From assembly GCA_963788055.1 (NCBI GenBank), contig CAWBFA010000001.1, forward strand, positions 372,001-436,000: a stretch of DNA of 64,000 nt, written 5' to 3'. The translations under genes and the position numbers were made by a program. Shown piece after piece: positions 1 through 6,434 of this stretch. The notes under the pieces were generated by a model. It searched no databases and was not told where the DNA came from. It worked only from the letters and a program-made list of their open reading frames with translations. The DNA is from JACCTU01 sp963788055 (GTDB lineage: Bacteria > Actinomycetota > Thermoleophilia > Gaiellales > Gaiellaceae). Positions within the stretch are counted from its first letter, which is position 1. Every line of letters begins with the position of its first letter.

Positions 1-540
1 CCTGGACGACGCCAACCACCTGGCCCTCGTGTTTGACGGGCACCATCATCGCAGCGCTTGTTCCCGACGGCCCTGACTCCGGGATCCTCTGAATCTCGCC
101 TTCACGGTCGACGTTGTAGTACTCGCCTTTGACCTCCTGGACGCGATTCACGACGTCGTTGAACAGCATGGGCTCGCCACTCATGATCACGCGACTCTGC
201 ATTCCACCGCCCGCGCGGTTGAGGGGCAAAGGGGGCAACGACGCGGCATCGACGACGTTCCCCTCAACCCAGGCGTAGTCACACCGGATCAGATCTTCGC
301 GCCCGTCATAGGACGAAACGACTAAGCCATCGTGCTGGACCACATCGCCGAGCAGCTCGTGAAACCGTTCGTACACACGCTCGGGCTCGAGGGTTTCCCC
401 CAACTGCCGCGCCGCGTTCAGCAAGAGCTCGGCCAGCTCCGCTTTCCGTCGAAGTTGACCCTCGTCCACAGCCTGACGGTAGACCACATCGCGCTGATAC
501 GCACGGCTCCGAGCTGATCCAACACAGCGACGACTCTGCT
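1..540 (-). CDS. GAF-domain sensor protein, partial (runs off left edge)
   Basis: The gene reads leftwards off the window edge, so its C-terminal part lies outside. The frame starts with a basic helical stretch containing AELAELLLNAARQLGE and continues into a GAF-like ligand-sensing domain with the segments VVQHDGLVVSSYDG, SGEPMLFNDVV and SAAMMVPVKHEGQVVGVVQ. Domains of this kind usually sit ahead of a histidine kinase, GGDEF or phosphatase output module, which is not visible here. No ATG start is present; the frame stays open up to the tRNA fragment at 616, with GTG at 487 and TTG at 592 possible. The N-terminus may therefore have been cut by the insertion at that site. The GAF call is good; its output function is unknown. 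Confidence 0.6.
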
Positions 541-577
541 CGAACCGCGCCGATGGTGGGTGGAGGGGGAGATCGAA

Positions 578-604
578 AGAGGGGGAACCCAAGGTTCCCC
601 CTCT
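578..604. terminator. Perfect 12-bp hairpin beside tRNA fragment
   Basis: Arms AGAGGGGGAACC and GGTTCCCCCTCT enclose a CAA loop. It lies just downstream, in tRNA polarity, of the tRNA-fMet 3' fragment at 616-651. That is the place of the terminator hairpin next to the intact tRNA, but the stem sequence is unrelated. There is no clear T tract. Confidence 0.5.
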
Positions 605-615
605 TGGACTCACAT

Positions 616-651
616 GGCGGGGCAGGATTTGAACCTGCGACCTCCGGGTTA
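616..651 (-). repeat. 3' fragment of tRNA-fMet (attachment-site copy 1)
   Basis: The segment matches the T arm, variable loop and 3' anticodon stem of the intact initiator tRNA at 19152-19225, with one base missing in the acceptor strand (GCGGGGCAGG against GCGGGGGCAGG). The match stops after the GGGTTA of the anticodon arm, so it cannot be a functional tRNA. Such 3' copies are left when an integrase uses a tRNA 3' end as attachment site. Confidence 0.75.
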
Positions 652-738
652 CTGAGACGGTGCCTTTCAGGTCAAGTGAGGCGAGACAGCATGGTTCCAT
701 CACGCTCGATCGACGCGCCAGCTGAGGTCAGCTCAGGT

Positions 739-760
739 GGGCAAGAGTTGGCCAAAGGTT
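739..760 (+). repeat. Degenerate paired GGGCAAAAGTT motif
   Basis: GGGCAAGAGTT followed directly by GGCCAAAGGTT, in the same position relative to the tRNA fragment as the better-kept pair at 12491-12513. The preceding GAGGTCAGCTCAGGT also matches GAGGTCAGCCCAGGC there. It is probably the decayed flank of an older attachment site. Confidence 0.45.
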
Positions 761-789
761 TGGCTTCTCCGCAGAGAACGCTTGGCCCA

Positions 790-2076
790 CTAGGGCCTCA
801 GGGGGCGTCTCGCTGCGCCGCTGCCCGGCATGCTCGGCTGGGGAGCTGGCATCGGCATCGACGTGTACGACGGAGGATTGCGGCGACGCATCGTCTGTTC
901 GAACATCACGCGGACGGGGCGGGTGAGATCTGCCGCGACGGAGGCGTCCCCAGCCGGCGACGCGCGCACGCACGTCGGCGTCTGGAGGCCGCGGGGAAGT
1001 GCACGCCTTGCGGCGTTGGCCGTAAAGCAGTTGGCTCTCCCCGAGCCCTTGGCGAGCGCGAGATCGGCGCGCCCACTGCCCCTGACCACGTTCTTGAAGA
1101 CACGGTTGCCGCGCGGGCGCCACGGGGGTCCCGGCTCGGGTGTGCCCGGGTCGAACACGACGAACCGCGCGGTCGGAAAGACCGCAATGCCATAGCGCTC
1201 GCTTCGTGTCACGCGGTTGTGGCCGATCGCGTTCTGGTTGCCGCCTGCAACGGCGATCCCGATTCCGATGAAGCCCGCAAGCGCAGTCTGAATCGGCACA
1301 CGGGCGCGGCCGCTGTTCGTCACCGAATTCCGGACGATCGTGGTCCTCGACTGCGGCGGGAGTGCTTCATTCGCGTACGTGTTCGGCACGATTCCGGCCC
1401 CGTTGCGGTCCCAGACCGAATCGCGGATCACGACACCGGTGGCATTCGTACCCGAATACCCCACCGCCGACAGACTCGCAACGACCCGGGAAAGCGTTGC
1501 GCGGCAAGGCTTGCATTCGCCCACGTAGTAGGCAGCATCCCCGGCGCCGGACACATAGTCGTGGTCGAGCACCCCCTGCTCGCTGTCCTCAGCGTAGATG
1601 CCGTAGCCCCCGACGTTCCAGATGGTCACGTACGAAGCACGGAAGCGGTCTGCCCCTTCCCAGTAGAGCCCGTTTCGCAGGAAGTTGTGCGCGGACAGGT
1701 TGAGGATGGCAACCCCGTCCGCGTGGACAACGATCCCGTTCCTCCGCCGGTCCGCACCGTCGAGGATGACGTCGTTGCGGTCGACGCCCCTGATCGTGAT
1801 GTCGTGCTTCTCGCGCGGGACGACGTTGCCGCCGGGATACGTGCCGGCAGCAAGCACAATCGTGTCGCCCGGCGCGGCGCGCCCGATCGCGAGCTGAAGC
1901 GTCGGTACGTCCTCAGGCACACGAATGTCCAACCCCGAGGTGTCCAAGCTCGCAGGGTTGGCGACCGGGGCGAGCGCCAGCCCGAGCCCCGTGAGCAAGG
2001 CGACCAGGCCCACTCGGTTCGCTAGCACCTCAGCCGTTACGCAGGGCTTTGCCGGCAGACCCGCTCGGATGAGCAT
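790..2076 (-). CDS. Secreted right-handed parallel beta-helix protein
   Basis: The 428-residue product has an N-terminal signal-like segment (VGLVALLTGLGLALAPVA). After it comes PEDVPTLQLAIGRAAPGDTI, the usual opening of NosD/pectate-lyase-like beta-helix proteins. Short parallel-beta repeats follow (ILNLSAHNF, YVTIWNVGGYGI, VVIRDSVWDRN, TIVRNSVTNSG, AIGHNRVTRS, NRVFKNVVRGS), giving a helix of roughly residues 55-350 and then a basic low-complexity tail. Proteins of this type are extracytoplasmic and often bind or cleave polysaccharides, but no catalytic residues can be assigned. The ATG at 2076 is the longest start; a GTG before the signal segment would fit a shorter signal peptide. It lies left of the first cassette repeat. 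Confidence 0.7.
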   Translation of the reverse strand: MLIRAGLPAKPCVTAEVLANRVGLVALLTGLGLALAPVANPASLDTSGLDIRVPEDVPTLQLAIGRAAPGDTIVLAAGTYPGGNVVPREKHDITIRGVDRNDVILDGADRRRNGIVVHADGVAILNLSAHNFLRNGLYWEGADRFRASYVTIWNVGGYGIYAEDSEQGVLDHDYVSGAGDAAYYVGECKPCRATLSRVVASLSAVGYSGTNATGVVIRDSVWDRNGAGIVPNTYANEALPPQSRTTIVRNSVTNSGRARVPIQTALAGFIGIGIAVAGGNQNAIGHNRVTRSERYGIAVFPTARFVVFDPGTPEPGPPWRPRGNRVFKNVVRGSGRADLALAKGSGRANCFTANAARRALPRGLQTPTCVRASPAGDASVAADLTRPVRVMFEQTMRRRNPPSYTSMPMPAPQPSMPGSGAARRPLRP

Positions 2077-2151
2077 TTCTCTTCAGCCCAGCAGACGTCC
2101 GATACCAACCGCCCTGCACTTTCTCGGTCTCCCAAAACGTCTGTCCCGGGT

Positions 2152-2352
2152 TCATGTAGGTGAGAGCGACTGGCTTCGCACAGGGATAGCACCGCCCAGC
2201 TCTTCCGGACAGAAGCACTCGGGCATCCTGCACGTCACCTGCGTGATGTAACCAAGCTCTGCAGCTTTGATGAGGATGCCCTTGACGCCCAAGGACTTGA
2301 GTTTCCTGGCCGCTTCCGCACCTCGCGCCGGGTCCGGCGGTGGTCTTGTCAC
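2152..2352 (-). CDS. Small Cys-containing protein, possibly a truncated HNH-type protein
   Basis: A 66-residue ORF with a basic N-terminus, the segment KSLGVKGILIKAAELGYITQ, then CRMPECFCPEELGG, where three cysteines could be half of a zinc site. A similar Cys motif precedes the HNH region in some small actinobacterial HNH proteins I recall, but no HNH core follows here, so this may be the N-terminal stump of a broken gene. The stop falls soon after the Cys cluster. Function not assigned. Confidence 0.4.
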   Translation of the reverse strand: MTRPPPDPARGAEAARKLKSLGVKGILIKAAELGYITQVTCRMPECFCPEELGGAIPVRSQSLSPT

Positions 2353-2431
2353 ACGGAAAGGCTATCGGCCCCGAATCGGTAGTTCGAGGAATGGGATCGC
2401 AATTTGCGAGGCGTCGCCTGTGCCAGGTGTC

Positions 2432-2464
2432 GCCTGTGCCAACGTTCGGGAGTGTCACCCGAGC
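2432..2464 (+). repeat. 33-bp cassette repeat, copy A
   Basis: Leftmost copy: GCCTGTGCCAACGTT followed by CGGGAGTGTCACCCGAGC. A half copy (GCCTGTGCCAGGTGT) precedes it at 2416-2430. It separates the small Cys protein from the cupin gene. Several positions deviate from the consensus. Confidence 0.65.
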
Positions 2465-2527
2465 ACGCGGCCTATCAGGTCGGGCGTGCGGGTCGTGATA
2501 CGAGCGCACGCCCGACACACGCCACTC

Positions 2528-2890
2528 CTACCGGCGCGCGTACTCCTCAGCGGCCCGCGGCTCGAACTCGAAGCCGACGAAGCGCTCGTCGCCGAGGATC
2601 TCCGCATCGTGCCCGGGCTCGATTACATAGGCGTCGTCAGGTCCAAGCTCAAGGACGGTGCCGTCGTCATGGGTCACGCGCATCCTGCCCGACTGCACAA
2701 CGCCAACGTGCCGATGCTGACAGCTATCCGTCCCGGCGACAGGCTTCACGCACTCAGACCATCGCCAGCCAGGCTCCATCGTGAAGCGGGCCGCGGTGAT
2801 GCCGCCCATGCGCACGACGTCCACTCGCGTCTTGTCGGGAGTTCGACTCTCGTCTGGGGATTCGAAGTCACGTTTCTCAACGCCGGCCAT
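2528..2890 (-). CDS. Cupin-domain protein
   Basis: The product is 120 residues. A cupin barrel is seen as motif 1 around CQHRHVGVVQSGRMRV and motif 2 as ELGPDDAYVIEPGHDAEILGD, consistent with a metal-binding conserved barrel of unknown substrate. The ATG at 2890 is chosen because GGGAGG lies 6 bases upstream; a longer start at 2908 has no such site. The gene fills the unit between repeat copies A and B almost alone, on the strand opposite to the repeat orientation. Confidence 0.8.
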   Translation of the reverse strand: MAGVEKRDFESPDESRTPDKTRVDVVRMGGITAARFTMEPGWRWSECVKPVAGTDSCQHRHVGVVQSGRMRVTHDDGTVLELGPDDAYVIEPGHDAEILGDERFVGFEFEPRAAEEYARR

Positions 2891-2968
2891 CGTTCGCCTC
2901 CCTTGCACGCAGGACAGGTTCGGCCGACTATCTCATGCCCGTCCCCGCTGTCCAAGCTGGCGATTCTC

Positions 2969-3001
2969 GCCTGCCCCAGTGTGCGGGAATGTCGCTTGAC
3001 G
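2969..3001 (+). repeat. 33-bp cassette repeat, copy B
   Basis: GCCTGCCCCAGTGTG followed by CGGGAATGTCGCTTGACG. It lies 78 bases beyond the cupin start codon and 45 bases before the stop of the next minus-strand gene. Confidence 0.85.
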
Positions 3002-3045
3002 GGAGTCTGCTTACGACTCGGGTTGGGCGTGCTCGAGCGCCCGCG

Positions 3046-3609
3046 TCAGCCGCAGGTGAAGCTGCCGGTGAGGCGGGTTGCGTCGCGGAGGCGCAACGCG
3101 AACGTTCCGTTTCGCATCGACTTGCCGATCGTGATCGTGCCGGTGGCGATCTCCCCGGGCAGCGCGAAGGCGTGGCCGAGCAGCTGGATCGTCGCGGTCG
3201 ACACCCTGAAGACTCCCGAGCGGTGTCGCGGATCCGAGACGGCGAAGAGGAACGACTTGGCAGGGGCGGCCGGAGTGGCGCCCACGAGACCGATCTGGGC
3301 GCCGAACATGACCGCTCCCATCCCGCATCGCCCTCCGCTGATTCGGTACCACGCGCCGTGCAGATGCACGCGGACGACCGCGGGCCCGCAGTTCCTCGTC
3401 CATGTCGGCGGCGAGGAGCCGTCGTTCGTGGAAACCCGCACCACGTCATGGCCGGGCAGATATCCGGTCGAGAGCGTCGGGTTGCCGGCGTCGGAGCACT
3501 TTGGCGGTGCAACGGTCGGGGTCGTCTGAGCGCTTTGCGGTGCGGCAACGAACGCGAGGATCGCCGCTCCCACGCAAACTCCGAGAAACGGAGCGGATTT
3601 CAGGTGCAT
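3046..3609 (-). CDS. Secreted hypothetical protein with paired cysteines
   Basis: A 187-residue protein with a clear signal peptide (FLGVCVGAAILAFVAAPQSAQT). The mature part has four cysteines (near KCSDAG, TRNCGPA, GGRCGMG and the C-terminal FTCG), suggesting two disulfides. The C-terminal half contains a repeated beta-like pattern (GTITIGKSMRNGTFALRLRD). No family recognised. It shares the unit between copies B and C with a divergent small gene whose start overlaps its own by 6 bases. Confidence 0.65.
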   Translation of the reverse strand: MHLKSAPFLGVCVGAAILAFVAAPQSAQTTPTVAPPKCSDAGNPTLSTGYLPGHDVVRVSTNDGSSPPTWTRNCGPAVVRVHLHGAWYRISGGRCGMGAVMFGAQIGLVGATPAAPAKSFLFAVSDPRHRSGVFRVSTATIQLLGHAFALPGEIATGTITIGKSMRNGTFALRLRDATRLTGSFTCG

Positions 3610-3833
3610 CGCTTCATTGTTCTTCCTCGTTCCGGCGAAGTCAAAGAGTCTCTCGAGCGCTCGCAGTACGAAGACGTCAAGGCTCTGATCGGACGCCCTG
3701 CGAGTTCACGCACGGCGGTCCGTCTCTCGTGATCGAGTACGACGGTGAGGCGACCGGCTGGTTCGAGGATGGTCGTGCCGATGAGTCGCTGCGCGTCCGG
3801 CTGCTCGACGAGTGGCGGAAGCGGCTGCCGTAG
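3604..3833 (+). pseudogene. Small hypothetical gene interrupted by a frameshift
   Basis: Two frames join into one plausible ~75-residue protein. The first gives HRFIVLPRSGEVKES and SQYEDVKALIG; the second gives CEFTHGGPSLVIEYDGEATG and DESLRVRLLDEWRKRLP. The break is near 3701, at CGCCCTGCGAG. A GTG at 3604 is the likeliest start, and the stop is TAG at 3831-3833. No family recognised. The frameshift could be a sequence error or real decay. Confidence 0.4.
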
Positions 3834-3853
3834 AGCCCGGCGTAACCGTTCTC

Positions 3854-3884
3854 GGCTGCCCGAGTGTGCGGGAATGGCGTTGAG
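3854..3884 (+). repeat. 33-bp cassette repeat, copy C
   Basis: GGCTGCCCGAGTGTG followed by CGGGAATGGCGTTGAG; about two bases shorter than the consensus. It starts 20 bases after the stop of the small frameshifted gene and lies ~90 bases before the sigma-factor gene. Confidence 0.75.
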
Positions 3885-3976
3885 AACACGCATCGCCCAC
3901 TGATCCTGGCTGGCTCCCACCGCATCACCGCACGATCGCTGGTGGCTCTTCTCTCGTGCCGGCCTGAGGGTTGAGA

Positions 3977-4639
3977 ATGGCTGAGGCCATGCGTTCCGAC
4001 GATGTTGTTGGGAACCCGACCCTCGTGGTTGGACATGAACGGGCAGTGGACCTCGATGACTCCGTTCTGTGGTCGCGGGCGCGTTCGGGTGACTCCGAGG
4101 CATTCGGGATGCTCTTCGAGCGCCACGGGCGGACGATCTACAACTACTGCTTCCGGCGCGTTGGAAGCTGGGCAGTCGCCGAAGATCTCGTCTCGATCGT
4201 CTTCCTTGAGGCCTGGCGACGTGTCGACAAGCAGCTGCCGAGCGGTAAGGAACTCCCGTGGCTGTTTGGGATCGCTACCAACGTCGTCCGCAATCGCCGT
4301 CGCTCCGAACGTCGCTACGCGGCGGCGCTCAGACGCGTTTCTCAGCCGAGCTCGGAGCCGAGCTTCGCGGACGACAGCGACGAGCGGATCGACGACGAAG
4401 AGCTGATGGGCCGTGCCCTCACCATGCTCGGACGACTCCCCCGTCGCGAGCAGGAGGTCTTTGCGCTCTGTGCCTGGTCCGCGCTCAGCTACGAGGACGC
4501 GGCGGTCGCTCTGCAGATTCCGGTCGGAACCGTGCGCTCTCGCCTCTCACGTGCGCGGACCCGTCTGCAGGAACTCGATCCCGGTATCGGACATGAAGGG
4601 AACAGGATGCAAACGATCACGGAACCCGTCGAACGATGA
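3977..4639 (+). CDS. ECF-family RNA polymerase sigma factor
   Basis: About 220 residues. Sigma region 2 is visible as AFGMLFERHGRTIYNYCFRRVGSWAVAEDLVSIVFLEAW (split here as AFGMLFERHGRTIYNYCFRR and VGSWAVAEDLVSIVFLEAW). Region 4 has LPRREQEVFALCAWSALSYE and IPVGTVRSRLSRARTRL, a typical helix-turn-helix that contacts the -35 element. ATG at 3977 is taken; TTG 3971 and ATG 3989 are in frame. The stop overlaps the start of the next gene (ATGA), so the two are translationally coupled. The partner is probably its regulator. It lies in the unit between copies C and D. Confidence 0.88.
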   Translation: MAEAMRSDDVVGNPTLVVGHERAVDLDDSVLWSRARSGDSEAFGMLFERHGRTIYNYCFRRVGSWAVAEDLVSIVFLEAWRRVDKQLPSGKELPWLFGIATNVVRNRRRSERRYAAALRRVSQPSSEPSFADDSDERIDDEELMGRALTMLGRLPRREQEVFALCAWSALSYEDAAVALQIPVGTVRSRLSRARTRLQELDPGIGHEGNRMQTITEPVER

Positions 4640-5730
4640 AGGGCGACTTTTCGATCTCGATCCCGCCGCTTCGAGACCTGCCGCCCCACCGGTTGGCGCA
4701 GCGCCGAGGCCACCTCATCTCCGAGATCGGTCAGCCGCCATCGCGACTGCGGGTTCCACGGCGTGGGTTGGTGGCGCTCGTTGCGGCTGCTCTCATCGTC
4801 GTTGTCGGTACAGCCTCGGCGATCGGCGGCGTTCGTGCCTTCTTCCTCGACAGGGGCTTCATCGGTTTGCCGCCCCAGGGAGCGACGCCTAGCACGCCGG
4901 AGAACGGCGAGCTCGTCCTCCGTTGGTTGGGGAGGAACGAGACCCTTGGAGGAAGACCCCTCGTCCGCGTCTGGGTGTACGCCGATGGCCGAATCATCTG
5001 GAGCCAGACCGCGAGCCGGAGGGGCGGGATCCCCGAGGGCGCGAGCGAGCTCAGCTCGGGCTACTTGGAACAACGACTCACGCCCGAGGGGGTGGAGCTC
5101 CTGCGGTCGGAGGTCTTGGGACTCCTCGAAGGCAGTCGCACTCCACTCGAGACGGTCCCGACCGACGACGATCACGGGGTGTTCGGCGTGGAAGTGCGCG
5201 ACGGCGACCGGCTCGTCCGCCTCCGCGAGCAACCTAAGGGCTCGACCACGCCGGGGCAGCTTGCGGCTCTCCAGAAGATCGACGCGCTGCTCACCGACAC
5301 GGCGTCGGTGCTCCCAGCGAGCGCGTGGGCCGTGCGCGAGATCCGGGCCTACGTGCCGCCGCACTACCAAGCGTGCATGGGCACCTCGCCGCCGAAGGAT
5401 GTGTCTCAGCTTCTCGCCTTGCTGCCGGCGCCGGCCGCGAACGTGCTCCGCGGCAAAAGCCTGGAGGGGTCCGAGGGAGATCTGGTCGAGGCACGCGAGG
5501 GCGGCCGCACGGTCGTTATCGGCCGATCGGCGACTTACTGCGCCAAGCTGACGACCGAGGAGGCTCGCGAGATCGCCGACGCTCTTTCCGGATTCGATCA
5601 AGACCCGAATTTCCACGGTGTCGTCCTGGCGTATCGGCTGGCCGAACCCGTCAACAACTTGAGCCCAACGTCGATCTGGTTCGAGCCGTACCTCCCCCAC
5701 GGCCAGGTCACCTGCTCCGCGTGCGGGTGA
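4636..5730 (+). CDS. Single-pass membrane protein coupled to ECF sigma factor (candidate anti-sigma)
   Basis: A 364-residue protein with ~40 cytoplasmic residues, one membrane segment near residues 45-65 (LVALVAAALIVVVGTASAIG) and a large extracytoplasmic domain. That architecture and the 4-base overlap with the ECF sigma gene are what an anti-sigma factor or its sensor partner would show. However, no zinc-binding HxxxCxxC anti-sigma motif is seen in the short cytoplasmic part. Cysteines at the far C-terminus (VTCSACG) and in ATYCAKL could form disulfides outside. The pairing is certain; the regulatory role is inference. Confidence 0.65.
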   Translation: MKGDFSISIPPLRDLPPHRLAQRRGHLISEIGQPPSRLRVPRRGLVALVAAALIVVVGTASAIGGVRAFFLDRGFIGLPPQGATPSTPENGELVLRWLGRNETLGGRPLVRVWVYADGRIIWSQTASRRGGIPEGASELSSGYLEQRLTPEGVELLRSEVLGLLEGSRTPLETVPTDDDHGVFGVEVRDGDRLVRLREQPKGSTTPGQLAALQKIDALLTDTASVLPASAWAVREIRAYVPPHYQACMGTSPPKDVSQLLALLPAPAANVLRGKSLEGSEGDLVEAREGGRTVVIGRSATYCAKLTTEEAREIADALSGFDQDPNFHGVVLAYRLAEPVNNLSPTSIWFEPYLPHGQVTCSACG

Positions 5731-5811
5731 GCGCTCGGGGCGTGACGAGCGCAGCACCGTCCGTCGCTCACGACACGCTCCCCCATCAACTGCTCTGGGT
5801 CGAGGTCGCCC

Positions 5812-5843
5812 GCCTGCGCGAGCGTTCAGGAATGTACCTCGAA
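5812..5843 (+). repeat. 33-bp cassette repeat, copy D
   Basis: GCCTGCGCGAGCGTTC followed by AGGAATGTACCTCGAAG. It lies 82 bases after the membrane-partner stop and 12 bases before the stop of the converging ATPase gene. Confidence 0.75.
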
Positions 5844-5854
5844 GGGAGGCGTCC

Positions 5855-6382
5855 CTAGGAGGTCGTCATCGGGCGCGACGCGATCGCGGTCAGGTCGGCG
5901 ACGATGTCGGCGAGCGGTCGGCTGGCATCCAGCTCATGCGTGCAGCCCTCCCTGAGGAGCGGCTCGACCCTGGCGAGGTCATCCAAGATCATCGCTCGTT
6001 CCAATGGAGTCTTCCCGTAGTTGTTCGTCGTTCTGCGTGCGACCCGGTCAAGGATCACGTCAGCAGGGGCGCTGAGCAGGACGACCGCGTTGAAACGGTC
6101 GTAGAACTTTGACTGGTTCCTCACGCACCCTTCAACGAAGAGCGAGCGACCATCATCGGAGTCCAGCAGCCCGGTGATCCTGTCCTCGACCCAGAGCCAC
6201 TCCCCGCGGTGCAACTCGTCGGAAGACTCAACATACTCGCGATACTCGCGCCAGCCCGGATCACCGGTGTCTACGACGCGATAACCGCGTCGGCCAAGTT
6301 CGGCGAGAGCCGACGACTTGCCGGTTCCCGACATCCCAGTCACCAAGACCCTCGAGATCGGGAAAACGCTACCGAGTGTCAA
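5855..6382 (-). CDS. P-loop nucleotide kinase / AAA-type ATPase, small
   Basis: About 175 residues. The Walker A sequence RVLVTGMSGTGKSSALAELG is followed by GYRVVDTGDPGW, a Walker B-like segment (SLFVEGCV) and a basic lid region (DRVARRTTNNYGKTPLERA), the layout of shikimate/adenylate-kinase-like small-molecule kinases. The substrate cannot be named. The start is uncertain: TTG at 6382 gives a few residues ahead of the P-loop beta strand and lies 15 bases from copy E. The longer open frame beyond that runs into the repeat and is not believed. Confidence 0.7.
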   Translation of the reverse strand: MTLGSVFPISRVLVTGMSGTGKSSALAELGRRGYRVVDTGDPGWREYREYVESSDELHRGEWLWVEDRITGLLDSDDGRSLFVEGCVRNQSKFYDRFNAVVLLSAPADVILDRVARRTTNNYGKTPLERAMILDDLARVEPLLREGCTHELDASRPLADIVADLTAIASRPMTTS

Positions 6383-6396
6383 GCGACGACGGCTCG

Positions 6397-6428
6397 TGGT
6401 GGGCCAGCGTGCGGGAATGACCCTTGAG
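6397..6428 (+). repeat. 33-bp cassette repeat, copy E
   Basis: TGGTGGGCCAGCGTG followed by CGGGAATGACCCTTGAG. It ends 7 bases before the stop of the large cyclase gene and begins 14 bases beyond the kinase start: a tight joint between two minus-strand genes. Confidence 0.85.
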
Positions 6429-6434
6429 TCGAGG

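Noticed and set aside
553..2025. Long plus-strand ORF (490 residues)
   Set aside because: It is antisense to the beta-helix gene. Its early residues GAGFEPATSGL are the tRNA-fMet fragment translated, and the rest is low-complexity Arg/Ala/Pro typical of shadow frames.
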